A stretch of 64,000 nucleotides of DNA from Vogesella sp. LIG4 (GTDB taxonomy: Bacteria > Pseudomonadota > Gammaproteobacteria > Burkholderiales > Chromobacteriaceae), in assembly GCF_900090205.1 (NCBI RefSeq), contig NZ_LT607802.1, positions 1,782,215 to 1,846,214 on the forward strand, read 5' to 3'. Of this stretch, positions 7,780-17,000 are shown piece by piece (within the stretch, counting starts at the first letter, position 1; the number at the start of each line of letters is the position of its first letter). The position numbers and the translations under genes were made by a program. The notes under the pieces were generated by a model that worked only from the letters and a program-made list of their open reading frames with translations, was not told the origin of the DNA and searched no databases.

Positions 7780-8097
7780 TTACTCGCTGCCGGCGCGCTC
7801 TATCACCAGGATGCGCGCCTCGCCTTGCGGGTGGGCCACGTGTTCGCAGCCGGCGGCGGCGTGGAAGATGTCACCGGTTTCCAGCAGCAGCACCTGCTCG
7901 CGGCGCTCGGTGTCGAGATAGTGCATGCGCACGGTGCCATCCAGCACCACGAACAGCTCCTCGCCGTCGTTGACGTGCCAGTGGTAGGGCTGGTCGGTCC
8001 AGTGCAGGCGGGCGCTGGCGCCGTCGATGTTGGCGATGTCGCGGGCGCCCCAGGCACGGCTGGCGGTGAAGTCGCGGGCGCGGATCAGTTGCTTCAT
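7780..8097 (-). CDS. Small cupin-domain protein
   Basis: A 105-residue single-cupin protein. Metal-binding pattern: YHWHVNDGEELFVVLDGTV (cupin motif 1, HxH...E) and ETGDIFHAAAGCEHVAHP (motif 2). The ATG at 8097 follows GGAGAG on the minus strand; the frame extends further upstream without a start signal. Small cupins act as isomerases, dioxygenases or ligand sensors; the activity cannot be read here. It lies 139 bases downstream of an SDR gene on the same strand. Confidence 0.8.
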   Translation of the reverse strand: MKQLIRARDFTASRAWGARDIANIDGASARLHWTDQPYHWHVNDGEELFVVLDGTVRMHYLDTERREQVLLLETGDIFHAAAGCEHVAHPQGEARILVIERAGSE

Positions 8098-8236
8098 GGT
8101 GAATCTCTCCGGTGTGGTGGCAGCCGACGTTGGCCGCATGGCAAGAACAGCCGCCATTGTGGCGGCCATCAGGCTGCCTGACCGGGGGCGCCGGCGCCGA
8201 TATGCGGACCTATCGCGCCAGCGTGCTGCGCGCCGC

Positions 8237-9025
8237 TCAGGGCAGCGCGGCGGCCGATTCCGGCAGCGTGGCGCCGCCATCCACCACGATGGTCTGGCCG
8301 GTAATGTAGCCGGCGGCGTCCGAGGCCAGGAACAGCATGGCGGCGGCGATGTCCGCCGGCTCGCCCAGCCGCCCCAGAGGCACGCCGGCGGCTATGCCGG
8401 CGTTCAGCGCCGCATCGCCCAGGTTGGCCATGGCCGGGGTGCGTATCATGCCCGGCTCCACGCCGTTGACGGTGATGCCGTGCGGCGCCAGTTCCAGCGC
8501 GGCGGCACGGATGAAGCCGTTCACCCCGGCCTTGGAGGCGGCGTAGTGCGCCAGGCCCGGGTAGGCCACGCGCGGGCCGGTAACCGAGGAGGTGGCCAGG
8601 ATGCGGCCGCCGCGCACGCGCAGCAGCGGCAGCGCCGCCTGGGTGAGCCAGAACAGTGCCGACAGGTTCACCGCCAGCGTGCGCTGCAGCAGCGCCGGGG
8701 CGATGTCCGCCAGCGGTGTCAGCGGAAAGTAGGCGGCGTTGTGCAGCAGCACGTCCAGCCGGCCATGCGTGCGGCCAACGTTGTGCAGCAGTTCGCCGAT
8801 GGCGTCGTGGCTGGCGAGGTCGATGCCGTAGGCGTGTACGTCACCGCCGGCAGCGTTCAGCTCGGCAGCGGTGGCGGCGGCCTTGTCGGCCTGCAGATCG
8901 GCGATGATCACGCGCGCGCCGTGGGCGGCAAAGGCGTGGCTGATGCCACGGCCTATGCCCTGGGCGCCGCCGGTGACCAGCACCACGCGGCCGGCAAAAT
9001 CCGGGGTGTAGCAGGGGTTCAGCAT
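8237..9025 (-). CDS. Short-chain dehydrogenase/reductase
   Basis: A 262-residue classical SDR: VTGGAQGIGRG cofactor loop, LHNAAYFPLTP, catalytic serine in ATSSVTG, and active site YAASKAGVNG. The C-terminus ITGQTIVVDGGATLP fits SDRs of the FabG type. GGAG lies before the ATG at 9025; the upstream frame belongs to the next gene's region. With the MoaF-like gene (50-base gap) and perhaps tauD it forms a minus-strand unit. Substrate unknown; a role on an aldehyde or alcohol made from an amine or sulfonate is inference. Confidence 0.87.
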   Translation of the reverse strand: MLNPCYTPDFAGRVVLVTGGAQGIGRGISHAFAAHGARVIIADLQADKAAATAAELNAAGGDVHAYGIDLASHDAIGELLHNVGRTHGRLDVLLHNAAYFPLTPLADIAPALLQRTLAVNLSALFWLTQAALPLLRVRGGRILATSSVTGPRVAYPGLAHYAASKAGVNGFIRAAALELAPHGITVNGVEPGMIRTPAMANLGDAALNAGIAAGVPLGRLGEPADIAAAMLFLASDAAGYITGQTIVVDGGATLPESAAALP

Positions 9026-9075
9026 GCGGAGTCTCCGGCGCCGGGCAGGCTGGCGCCTTACGGGTTGGGTGCCGC

Positions 9076-9891
9076 TCAGTCGAGCGCGTGGCGGGTGGTG
9101 TTCAGCACCTGGGCGCTGGCGCCCACCGCGAAGTTGGACAGCACGCCGAAGTCGCCGCCCTGGTAGCCGACGATCTTGCCGTCGGTCTTGCCGCGCGCCA
9201 GGTCGATCAGCACCACGCCCAGGGTGGGGATGATCTTCTCGCGCCACACGAACAGGTACAGCTGCTCGGCCAGCTTGATGTAGTGGCAGCGGTCCACGTC
9301 GGCCAGGCCCTGTTCCACGCCCTGCAGGCATTGCCAGGCGTAGAAGTTGTCGTTGAGGTAGATGTGTTCGTAGCACTCGGTGCGGCTGTAGCGGTACTGG
9401 TTGCGCATGCCGATCAGCTCGCGGGTGGCGTGGTGCAGCTCCTCGCCGGGGTTGGCCGCATGGTCCACGGTGCCGTGGCTGATGCGGGTGTTCACGGCGG
9501 TCAGCTCCAGGCCCTGCGCCACGCGGCGGAACGGGTCCAGCCGGGTGGCGGCTTCGTCCGGCAGCTGGCCGTCCACGCGGGTGTACAGGCCGCGCGCCAG
9601 GTCCAGCACCAGGCTCAGCGAGGAGGCGGCCGGCACCGGCGGCAGGCAGTCGACAAAGTACAGGCTGTTGCGCAGCGAGGTGACGCGGCAGGGGGCGTTG
9701 ATGTCACTTCCGGCGTCGTGCAGCGTCAGGCTGCCGTCGGCAGCGAAGCTCAGCGTGCAGGCGGCGCCGGCGGCGTCCAGCAGCTGGAAGCTGCGCCCGG
9801 CAAGCTCGCTGCAGGCGGGCAGGGTGTTGTTGTCGGGGGCGAAACCGTCGGCCAGTGCGCCGACCTGGATGAATACCGCTTGCTGTTCCAT
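9076..9891 (-). CDS. MoaF-like protein
   Basis: A 271-residue soluble protein with two similar halves, as in MoaF (N- and C-terminal lipocalin-like barrels). Family-like segments recalled are ISHGTVDHAAN, RNQYRYSRTECYEHIYLND and CLQGVEQGLADVD. MoaF was first described in the Klebsiella moaEF operon in the monoamine/arylsulfatase regulon; its biochemical role is not settled. The start at 9891 is chosen because GGAG precedes it by 6 bases; another ATG is 12 bases upstream. Neighbours are tauD and an SDR, which fits amine or sulfonate metabolism. Confidence 0.72.
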   Translation of the reverse strand: MEQQAVFIQVGALADGFAPDNNTLPACSELAGRSFQLLDAAGAACTLSFAADGSLTLHDAGSDINAPCRVTSLRNSLYFVDCLPPVPAASSLSLVLDLARGLYTRVDGQLPDEAATRLDPFRRVAQGLELTAVNTRISHGTVDHAANPGEELHHATRELIGMRNQYRYSRTECYEHIYLNDNFYAWQCLQGVEQGLADVDRCHYIKLAEQLYLFVWREKIIPTLGVVLIDLARGKTDGKIVGYQGGDFGVLSNFAVGASAQVLNTTRHALD

Positions 9892-9986
9892 TGAATGCTC
9901 CATCGCGTGTGCAAGCCCCGGCGGGGCGATGGCAGCAATCTAGCGGGCCGCCGCCGGGCGGCCCATCAACCGTAGGGATGAGGTGG

Positions 9987-10820
9987 CTAGAACGGGCGGT
10001 CGCCCAGGATGGTGGCGCGGTGCATGATGCGGTGCGCCGGGCGGTAGTCGTCCACCGCGTAGTGCTGGGTGCTGCGGTTGTCCCAGAACGCCACGTCGCC
10101 CGGCTGCCAGCGCCAGCGCACGCTGAACTCCGGGCGGGCGTAGTGGGCGAACAGGAAGCTCAGCAGCGCTTGGCTTTCCGCCGGTTCCAGCTCGTTGATG
10201 CGGGTGGTGAAGCCGTCGCTGACGAACAGCGCCTTCTCGCCGCTTACCGGGTGGGTGCGCACCACCGGGTGGCTGACCGGCGGGGTGGTGCGGCGGGTTT
10301 CCTCGTAGCGCGCCAGCGCCTCCGGCGTGTGGCCGAAGCGCTCCAGCGGGAACGACTTGGTGAAGTCATGCGTGGCGCTAAGCCCGTCCAGCAGTTGCTG
10401 GATGCGCGGCGACAGCGCACGCCAGGCGGCGGTGCCGCTGGCCCACAGCGTGTCGCCGCCGTAGGGTGGCAGCTGGCGTGCGGCCAACACCGAGCCCAGC
10501 GGCGGGGTGGCGATGAAGGTGACGTCGGTGTGCCAGATGGCGTTGTCGCGCAGGTCGTTCTGCGCGGTGTCCAGCACCATGATCTGCGGGATGTCGGCGA
10601 TCTTCGGGTACAGCGGGTGCACGTGCAGGTCGCCGAAAGCGGCGGCGAAGTCGCGCTGCTGCAGCGGGCTGATGTCCTGCTGGCGGAAGAACAGCACCTG
10701 GTGATCCAGCAGCGCCCGGGCGATGGCGGCGCGCTGCGCTTCATCCTGCGGGCGGGACAGGTCTATGCCTTCCACCACGGCGCCAATGGCCGGGGACAGG
10801 CGGGTAAAGCGAAGGCTCAT
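9987..10820 (-). CDS. tauD: Taurine dioxygenase
   Basis: A 277-residue Fe(II)/2-oxoglutarate oxygenase that hydroxylates taurine, releasing sulfite and aminoacetaldehyde in the cytoplasm. The iron ligands are visible: H and D in WHTDVTF and the distal H in HRIMHRATI. Length matches E. coli TauD (283). AAGGAA precedes the ATG at 10820; the longer frame to 10886 lacks a site. It is the last gene of tauABCD. Related enzymes act on other sulfonates or alpha-keto acid partners, but the adjacent tauABC makes taurine most likely. Confidence 0.9.
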   Translation of the reverse strand: MSLRFTRLSPAIGAVVEGIDLSRPQDEAQRAAIARALLDHQVLFFRQQDISPLQQRDFAAAFGDLHVHPLYPKIADIPQIMVLDTAQNDLRDNAIWHTDVTFIATPPLGSVLAARQLPPYGGDTLWASGTAAWRALSPRIQQLLDGLSATHDFTKSFPLERFGHTPEALARYEETRRTTPPVSHPVVRTHPVSGEKALFVSDGFTTRINELEPAESQALLSFLFAHYARPEFSVRWRWQPGDVAFWDNRSTQHYAVDDYRPAHRIMHRATILGDRPF

Positions 10821-10869
10821 GGGGATTCCTTGCGGGTAAAGCGGGTGGTTCGATGTGGCTCGGCCTGAC

Positions 10870-11709
10870 TTAGAGCGCCTTGCCATGCCAGGGCGTCAGC
10901 ACGCGCTGCAGCCGGCGCAGCGCCAGCTCCAGGCTGAACGCCACCAGCGCGATGACGATGATGCCCAGCAGCACGATGTCGGTACCCAGGAACTGGGCGG
11001 CGGACTGCACCATGAAGCCCAGGCCGCGGGTGGCAGCCACCAGCTCGGCGGCCACCAGCGTGGACCAGCCGGCGCCCAGGCCGATGCGGATGCCGGTGAG
11101 GATGTCCGGCAGCGCGCCGGGCAGCATCACGTGCCACAGCAGCTGGCGGCGGCTGGCGCCCAGCGACAGCGCGGCCTGCTGGCGGATGTGGTGCACGCTG
11201 GCCACGCCGTGGCTGGTGGCGATCAGCACCGGGGCGAGTATTGCCAGGAAGATCAGCAGCACCTTGGAGGTTTCGCCAATGCCGAACCAGATCACGATCA
11301 GCGGCAGGTAGGCCAGCGGCGGCAGCGGGCGGTAGAACTCGATCAGCGGGTCCAGCCAGTGGCGCAGCAGCGGAAAGGCGCCGATCAGGATGCCCAGCGG
11401 CACCCCCACCGCCACCGCGGCCAGCAGCGCCAGCAGCATGCGCTGCAGGCTGGCGGCCAGGTGCTGCTGCAGCGTGGCGTCCATATAGCCCTGGGTGACC
11501 AGGGTGTGGAACTTGGCGGCCACCGCGGCCGGCGAGGGCAGGAACAGCGCCGGCAGCAGGCCACTGGCGGACAGCGCCCACCAGCCCAGCAGCAGGCTGG
11601 CGATGCTCAGCGCGCTCCATTGCCAGGCGGCCAGCGGGCGCCGTGGGCTGCTGCTGGCCGGCACCGGCGTGGCGGCTGCCGGCAGGGTGTGTTCACTGGG
11701 CTGGCTCAT
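10870..11709 (-). CDS. tauC: Taurine/sulfonate ABC transporter permease
   Basis: A 279-residue inner-membrane permease with about six hydrophobic helices and the ABC coupling motif around [22 protein letters not shown] (E-A-A-like loop). It partners TauB and TauA to import taurine. Its start overlaps the end of tauB by four bases (ATGA), implying coupling. Confidence 0.9.
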   Translation of the reverse strand: MSQPSEHTLPAAATPVPASSSPRRPLAAWQWSALSIASLLLGWWALSASGLLPALFLPSPAAVAAKFHTLVTQGYMDATLQQHLAASLQRMLLALLAAVAVGVPLGILIGAFPLLRHWLDPLIEFYRPLPPLAYLPLIVIWFGIGETSKVLLIFLAILAPVLIATSHGVASVHHIRQQAALSLGASRRQLLWHVMLPGALPDILTGIRIGLGAGWSTLVAAELVAATRGLGFMVQSAAQFLGTDIVLLGIIVIALVAFSLELALRRLQRVLTPWHGKAL

Positions 11710-12488
11710 GCGGCCTCCTGTTGCTGGGCGCGGGTCAGGCTGGCAAGCAGCGTCTCGCGCAGGGTGATGAACTCGGGGTCGGACTTGATGGCGCGCACGC
11801 TCTCGCCGGCCAGGAAGCGCTGGCTGAAGGTTGGCCGCAGGTACTGCACGATGCGGCCCGGGCCCGGCGACATCAGCACCAGGCTGCTGGCCAGGAACAG
11901 CGCTTCTTCGATGTCATGGGTGATCAGGAAGATGCCGCGTCGCGACTGCCGCCACACTTGCAGCAGCAACTGCTGCATCTGCTCGCGGGTGAAGGCGTCC
12001 AGCGCGCCGAACGGCTCGTCCATCAGCAGCAGGCGCGATCGGCTGGCCAGCGCGCGGGCTATGCCCACCCGCTGGCGCATGCCGCCGGACAGCTGCCACA
12101 CCCGCTTGCCGGCGGCGGCGCTCAGCCCCACCTGTTGCAGGGTGTCGGCCACGATGGCGGCGCGCTCGGCGGCCGGCACGCCCTGCAGCTTCAGGCCGAA
12201 GGCCACGTTGCCGGCCACGTCCAGCCACGGCAGCAGGCCGTCCTGCTGGAACACCACCGCGCGCTCGGCGCCGGGGCCGGTTATCGGCTGGCCGTCGAAG
12301 CGCACGCTGCCCTGGCTGGGCGGCGTGAAGCCGGCCAGCACGTTCAGCAACGTGCTCTTGCCGCAGCCGGACGGCCCCAGCGCCACCAGCAGCTCGTCCT
12401 CCGACAGCCCCAGCGACACCTGCTGCAGCGCGGGCTGCGCCTGGCCGGGGTAGTGCACGCCGAGCTGGTCTACTTGCAGCAGGCTCAT
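11706..12488 (-). CDS. tauB: Taurine ABC transporter ATP-binding protein
   Basis: A 260-residue ABC ATPase with Walker A GPSGCGKST, signature LSGGMRQRVGIARAL, Walker [13 protein letters not shown] and the switch histidine in LITHDIEEAL. It powers import through TauC. It begins one base after the tauA stop and overlaps tauC by four bases. The 10-mer at 11830 falls in the gene, reading Leu-Arg-Pro-Thr. Confidence 0.9.
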   Translation of the reverse strand: MSLLQVDQLGVHYPGQAQPALQQVSLGLSEDELLVALGPSGCGKSTLLNVLAGFTPPSQGSVRFDGQPITGPGAERAVVFQQDGLLPWLDVAGNVAFGLKLQGVPAAERAAIVADTLQQVGLSAAAGKRVWQLSGGMRQRVGIARALASRSRLLLMDEPFGALDAFTREQMQQLLLQVWRQSRRGIFLITHDIEEALFLASSLVLMSPGPGRIVQYLRPTFSQRFLAGESVRAIKSDPEFITLRETLLASLTRAQQQEAA

Positions 12489-12489
12489 A

Positions 12490-13473
12490 TCAGTTCAGTG
12501 CCGCCTGCACGAAACGGTTGGTCACATAGGGGCTGTAGTCGGCCTGCAGGCTGTCCACCTTGCCCTGCGACTTCAGAAACGCCGAGGTATCGCTCACCGC
12601 CTTCACGAACGGCTTCTGCAGCAGTGCGCTCTGCTCCTGCAGCGATGGGTAGCGGTTGCCCGGCAGCAGGGCGGTGACTTCCTCCGGCTTGCTGCCGGTG
12701 AGACGGGCGATCTTGTCCACGTTGGCCGCATCGGCGGCAAAGCCTTTCGGGTTCTGGTTGTAGCGCTCGAACACCTTGCCGGTGACCTTCACGAACTGCT
12801 TGAGGAAGTCCGGGTTCTTCTGCGCAAAGTCCTGGCGCACGATCCACAGGTCGTAGGTGGGCGCGCCCCACTTGCTGACCTCGGCCGAGCTGGTCAGCAC
12901 CTTGCCGCTGGCCTTCACCTTGCCCAGCGCCGGCTCCCACACATAGGCGCCGTCGATGTCGCCACGCTGCCAGGCGGCGGCAATCTCGCTGGGGCGCAGG
13001 TTGAGAATGGTCACCTTGCCGGCATCCACCTGCCAGTGCTTGAGCGCCGCCAGCAGGCTGTAGTGGGTGGTGGACACATAGGGCACGGCGATCTTCTTGC
13101 CCGCCAGGTCGGCCGGCTTGCTGATGCCGCTGCCATTGCGCACCACCAGCGCCTCGGACTCGCCGATGATGCCGGTAACCAGGAAGGTCTGGATCGGCAG
13201 GCCGCGGCTGGCGGCGGCGGCCAGCGGGCTGGAGCCGATATTGCCGATCGGCACGTCGCCGGAGGCCACCGCGGCAATCACTTCGGCGCCGCTTTCGAAC
13301 TTGCGCCAGTTGATCTTCTTGCCGGTGGCTTTTTCGTAATCGCCGTCGGCCTGCGCCACCTTGGACGGGTCTACACCGGTCTGGAAGGCGATGGTCACGC
13401 CGTCGTCGGCGTGGGCGGTGCCGGCGGCCAGCGCCAGAGAAACGAACAGGGAAAGCAGTTGCGGTCGGGTCAT
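12490..13473 (-). CDS. tauA: Taurine-binding periplasmic protein
   Basis: A 327-residue periplasmic receptor: signal peptide MTRPQLLSLFVSLALAAGTAHA, then DDGVTIAFQTGVDPSKVAQA as in TauA/SsuA-type proteins. Length agrees with E. coli TauA (320). The ATG at 13473 has GAGGA nine bases upstream; the ATG at 13482 would sit directly on that ribosome site. It is the first gene of tauABCD. In enterobacteria the operon is induced by sulfate starvation through Cbl/CysB; no such site was identified here. Confidence 0.9.
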   Translation of the reverse strand: MTRPQLLSLFVSLALAAGTAHADDGVTIAFQTGVDPSKVAQADGDYEKATGKKINWRKFESGAEVIAAVASGDVPIGNIGSSPLAAAASRGLPIQTFLVTGIIGESEALVVRNGSGISKPADLAGKKIAVPYVSTTHYSLLAALKHWQVDAGKVTILNLRPSEIAAAWQRGDIDGAYVWEPALGKVKASGKVLTSSAEVSKWGAPTYDLWIVRQDFAQKNPDFLKQFVKVTGKVFERYNQNPKGFAADAANVDKIARLTGSKPEEVTALLPGNRYPSLQEQSALLQKPFVKAVSDTSAFLKSQGKVDSLQADYSPYVTNRFVQAALN

Positions 13474-13701
13474 GATGCTCATCCTCAAAGGGCATTTGTG
13501 ATGAGCCATTTAAAAAGCAAACCCGGTACGGCGTGAAATAAGCAATTGGCAAAAACAAATCGGCGGCGGCGGATTTCGATAGCAGAAAAACTGCTGATGC
13601 CGTGATGCCTGCGGCGCCAGGGTTGGCCGCATGAACGCAGCGGCCGCCGCACGCGACACGGGTGCTGGCGGCCTGCTGGTGGGGGGGCGCCGCAGCTGTG
13701 G

Positions 13702-14421
13702 CTACAGCTGGGTAATGTCCTTGCTCACCCGCTTCAGGTGCTGCTCGACATAGAAGGCGGCGGCGGTTTCATCGCCATTGACGATGGCTTCGTAGATCAG
13801 CCGGTGTTCGGCGACATACAGCTCGATACGGGCGGCATCGTAGATGCCGTCATCGCGCAGCCGCTGCCACAGCGGCTGTTCCATGTTTTGTGCAATCTGG
13901 TCTGCAATTCTTACCAGTAGGCTGTCGCCGGTCATGGCCGCCAGTTCGCGGTGGAACAGCCGGTCGGATTCCGTCCACAGCTGCTGCTGCTGCGGGTCAT
14001 CGATGTCCTTCACCTGTGCCATGGCGTTCAACAGCCGCTCCGCCTCCGGGCTGCGCTGCGCCTTGCGCGCGGCCATGCGGGCAATGGAGGGCTCCAGCAG
14101 CAGCCGTACTTCCAGCGTGGCCATCGGGCTGTCGTCGGTGGCGCTGGCGGCGTGCGTGCCGGCTGGCTGCTGGCTGGGCAGTTCGCGGCAGACATAGGTG
14201 CCGGAGCCGCGCAGGGTGACCACCAGCTGTTCGTTCTGCAGCGCGCCGATGGCCTCGCGTACCGCGGGGCGGCTGACGCCGAAGCGGTTGGCCAGCTCGC
14301 GTTCCGATGGCAGCCGCGAGGCAGGCGCAAACTCGCCGCTGTAGATGCGCATGCGAATCTGGTCGGCAACCTGTTCGTAGACCAGCTGGGCGCGAAAAGG
14401 GGCGGCGTGTTCTTCTGGCAT
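13702..14421 (-). CDS. GntR/FadR-family (FCD) transcriptional regulator
   Basis: About 239 residues. N-terminal winged helix of GntR type (RLPSERELANRFGVSRPAVREAI, GSGTYV), then an all-helical FCD ligand domain with metal-ligand-like D and H residues (ESDRLFHREL, AEHRLIYEAI). It is divergent from the ornithine cyclodeaminase-family gene and probably represses it. The start is uncertain: ATG at 14421 with a weak GGAA, or GTG at 14460. FCD regulators usually sense small carboxylates or amino acids. Palindromes at 14472-14498 and 14548-14563 are candidate operators. Confidence 0.82.
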   Translation of the reverse strand: MPEEHAAPFRAQLVYEQVADQIRMRIYSGEFAPASRLPSERELANRFGVSRPAVREAIGALQNEQLVVTLRGSGTYVCRELPSQQPAGTHAASATDDSPMATLEVRLLLEPSIARMAARKAQRSPEAERLLNAMAQVKDIDDPQQQQLWTESDRLFHRELAAMTGDSLLVRIADQIAQNMEQPLWQRLRDDGIYDAARIELYVAEHRLIYEAIVNGDETAAAFYVEQHLKRVSKDITQL

Positions 14422-14471
14422 GGCGTGGTTCCGGGCGGTGGCTGTGGTGGAATTGGTCACATTGTCGGCAG

Positions 14472-14498
14472 AAACTGGCTAATTATCAAAACCAGTTT
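14472..14498. promoter_or_regulatory. Inverted repeat in the GntR/OCD divergent region
   Basis: AAACTGG (14472-14478) and CCAGTTT (14492-14498) are inverted 7-base arms around an AT-rich 13-base centre. A related CTGG...CCAG pair is at 14517-14536. Their clustering between divergent genes suggests operator sites, but this is by position only. Confidence 0.35.
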
Positions 14499-14547
14499 GT
14501 GTCTTTTGTAGTGTTGCTGGTAATAATCGTAGCCAGTTTTGCTGGCA

Positions 14548-14563
14548 CTGGTAAGTATACCAG
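14548..14563. promoter_or_regulatory. Candidate GntR operator
   Basis: CTGGTA-AGTA-TACCAG is an inverted repeat 66 bases upstream of the ornithine cyclodeaminase-family start. The CTGGT-N-ACCAG core matches the general FadR-subfamily operator style (TGGT...ACCA). Confidence 0.5.
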
Positions 14564-14628
14564 ACCGCTACTGCCGCCATGCGGCCAAGCCTGCTGCCAG
14601 CATTTGTTTCTGCCCGGAGGAATTTCCC

Positions 14629-15546
14629 ATGTCGAACCTGAGCGTGCTGACGGCTGCCCAGACTGCCGAACTGCTGCCCTATGTTGCCCTGTGCGAGGAG
14701 GTGGCGCAGGCGGCGCTGGATTGCCGCGCCGGCCTGATTCACAGCCCGGAACGGCAGGTGCTGCCACTGCCGGGCGATGCCGTGCTGCTGTCCATGCCGG
14801 CCACGGCTGCCGATATCGCCATCCACAAGCTGGTCAACGTCTGCCCGGGCAATCAGCACCATGGCTTGCCGACCATTGTCGGCATGGTCAGCGTCTACGA
14901 CGCGGCCACCGGCGTGCCCAGGGTGCTGCTGGATGGCCCCACCGTGACCGCCCGCCGCACGGCAGCGGTTTCGCTGCTGGCGTTGCGCCGCCTGCTGGCC
15001 GAAGCGCCGCGCCACGTGGCGGTAATCGGTTGCGGCACCCAGGCAGCGGCGCACCTGGGGGCGCTGGCTGACACCTATCCCGGCCTGCGGGTGGATGTGC
15101 ATGGCCGCTCGGCAGCGCAGGTGCAGGACTTCATCGCCGCCCACCGCCAGCTTGAGCTGTCGCTGCAGCCGGGCGGCGCACAGGTGGCGGAGGCGGCCAC
15201 GGCCGTGCTGGCACTCACCACCAGCAAGGTGCCGGTGTATGAGCTGCCGGCGCGCAAGGAGCGCCTGTTGATCGGGGTGGGCGCGTTCAAGCCGGACATG
15301 GCCGAGTACGGCGCGGTGCCGATTCACGGCAGCCGGATCTATATCGACGACCCGCTGGGCGCCCGCCACGAAGCCGGCGACCTGATCCAGGCCGGCATCG
15401 ACTGGCAAGCGGTGCACTCGCTGGCCGATGCGCTGCAGGACAGCATCGACTTCGACCAGCCGCGCCTGTTCAAGAGCGTGGGCACGGCGGCCTGGGATCT
15501 TGCCGCCGCCCGCTGCGCGCTGCGCATGCAGAACGCCGCACGCTGA
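14629..15546 (+). CDS. Ornithine cyclodeaminase / mu-crystallin family enzyme
   Basis: A 305-residue NAD(P)-dependent protein. The Rossmann motif VIGCGTQAAAHL begins about residue 128, preceded by DGPTVTARRTAAVS typical of the family. Members include ornithine cyclodeaminase, ketimine reductase and delta1-pyrroline-2-carboxylate reductase; the sequence alone does not choose. GGAGG at 14616-14620 supports the ATG at 14629. A LivJ-type binding protein follows after 114 bases, so the pair may import and use an amino acid or imino acid. The divergent FCD regulator is the probable repressor. Confidence 0.85.
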   Translation: MSNLSVLTAAQTAELLPYVALCEEVAQAALDCRAGLIHSPERQVLPLPGDAVLLSMPATAADIAIHKLVNVCPGNQHHGLPTIVGMVSVYDAATGVPRVLLDGPTVTARRTAAVSLLALRRLLAEAPRHVAVIGCGTQAAAHLGALADTYPGLRVDVHGRSAAQVQDFIAAHRQLELSLQPGGAQVAEAATAVLALTTSKVPVYELPARKERLLIGVGAFKPDMAEYGAVPIHGSRIYIDDPLGARHEAGDLIQAGIDWQAVHSLADALQDSIDFDQPRLFKSVGTAAWDLAAARCALRMQNAAR

Positions 15547-15660
15547 GCCGGACCCGTTGCCGCTGCCCGTGGCCCGGGCGGCAGCCTGTAGCTGCCGGCG
15601 CTGGCGCCGGCAACCCCGAGCATGACCCGTCGTAGCCCCCCACCCCGAAGGATGTCTGCA

Positions 15661-16776
15661 ATGAAAAAAATCGCTGTCTGTACCCTTGTCGCCCTGGCCT
15701 GCCAGGCCGCCGTTGCGGCCAACGTGGTCAAGCTTGGCTTTATCGGCCCCTTGACCGGCCCCGATGCCCACTGGGGCAAGGACAACCAGAACTGTGCCCA
15801 GCTGGCCATCGATAGCCTCAACAGCAAGGGGGTGCGGATCAATGGCGAGCCGGTCACCTTCGAGCTGGTGTCGCAGGACGATCAGGAAGACCCCAAGCAG
15901 TCCACCCTGGCGGCGCAGCGGCTGGTGGATGCCGGCGTGAAGGCGGTGATCGGGCCGTTTACCTCCGGCACCACCATTCCGGCATCGCGCATCGTCAACC
16001 AGGCCGGCATTCCGCAGTTTTCGGTGGCGGTGAACTCGACCTATACCAGCCAGGGCTACCAGAACGCTTTCCGGCTCAGCGCGGTGGATACCCGCATGGG
16101 CCCGGCCATGGCGCAGTACGCGCTGCACGAATTGAAAGCCCGGCGCATTGCCATGGTGGATGACCGCACCGCCTACAGCCAGGGCCTGGCGGACAAGTTC
16201 GAGGCCGAAATCAAGCGCCTGGGCGGCCAGGTGGTGCGTCGCGACTTCACCACGCCGGGGCAGAACAATATGGCCCCCATCGTGACATCGCTGAAGGCAG
16301 CCAAGCCCGACCTGGTGTTCGTGGCACTGTCGGACAACCAGGCGGCGCCGTTTGCGCTGCAGATGAAACAGATCGGGCTGAGCACCAGGGTGCTCAGTGG
16401 CGACATGATCCAGACCGAAGACTTCATCAAGCTGTCCGGCAGCAATGGCGAGGGCTTCATGGCCGCGGTGGCCGGCAATGTGCTGGACAGCCGGCAGCAG
16501 GGCAAGGAATTCATCCGCCAGTACCAGCAGAAGTACGGCAAGCTGCCGCTGGCCTATGGCCCGCAGCATTACGATGCGGTGATGCTGACGGCGCTGGCGA
16601 TGCAGCAGGCCAAGACCACCGATGGCGGCCGGGTGGCCGCGGCGCTCAAGACGCTCAGTTTCGAGGGGGCGAATGCCAGCTACCGTTTCGATGCCAAGGG
16701 CGATCTGCAGAAGGCGCCGATTACCGTCTACCAGGTAAAACAGGCCAAGTGGGTGCCGATCAAGATCACCAACTGA
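15661..16776 (+). CDS. LivJ-type branched-chain amino acid ABC binding protein (orphan)
   Basis: A 371-residue periplasmic receptor: signal peptide MKKIAVCTLVALACQAAVA, then NVVKLGFIGPLTGPDAHWGK typical of Leu/Ile/Val-binding proteins. AAGGA lies before the ATG at 15661; the extension to 15622 lacks a ribosome site. No LivHMGF partners are near, so it is an orphan receptor or uses a transporter elsewhere. Its ligand may be the amino acid handled by the upstream cyclodeaminase-family enzyme (inference). Length is normal for the family. Confidence 0.88.
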   Translation: MKKIAVCTLVALACQAAVAANVVKLGFIGPLTGPDAHWGKDNQNCAQLAIDSLNSKGVRINGEPVTFELVSQDDQEDPKQSTLAAQRLVDAGVKAVIGPFTSGTTIPASRIVNQAGIPQFSVAVNSTYTSQGYQNAFRLSAVDTRMGPAMAQYALHELKARRIAMVDDRTAYSQGLADKFEAEIKRLGGQVVRRDFTTPGQNNMAPIVTSLKAAKPDLVFVALSDNQAAPFALQMKQIGLSTRVLSGDMIQTEDFIKLSGSNGEGFMAAVAGNVLDSRQQGKEFIRQYQQKYGKLPLAYGPQHYDAVMLTALAMQQAKTTDGGRVAAALKTLSFEGANASYRFDAKGDLQKAPITVYQVKQAKWVPIKITN

Positions 16777-16863
16777 GCGGAGGCGCCAACAGGCCGTTTG
16801 CGCCGCGGGTGAGGTATTTCCCCTGATCTGTCGCCCGGCGGCAGCCGGCCTGTGCCCGGAATC

Positions 16864-16896
16864 AAGCCCTTGCGCCTGGCGCAGGGGCTTTGTGTT
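16864..16896 (+). terminator. Intrinsic terminator
   Basis: AAGCCCTTGCGC (16864-16875) pairs with GCGCAGGGGCTT with one G-T wobble, followed by TTGTGTT. It probably ends the transcript of the LivJ-type gene 88 bases after its stop. Confidence 0.7.
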
Positions 16897-17000
16897 GTCG
16901 GCAGCCCGGCGTTGATAAGCTCAGCAGATTTGCTTGTTTCACGCCGCAAGGTTGGCCGCATACAGTGGGCGATCTCCATTCTCTGATGGGTGTCTGCATT

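Noticed and set aside
10855..12453. Plus-strand frame of 532 codons across tauCB
   Set aside because: Antisense to tauC and tauB, which have full ABC motifs.
14479..16569. 696-codon minus-strand frame
   Set aside because: Antisense to the cyclodeaminase-type and LivJ-type genes, which have clear family motifs, signal peptide and ribosome sites.
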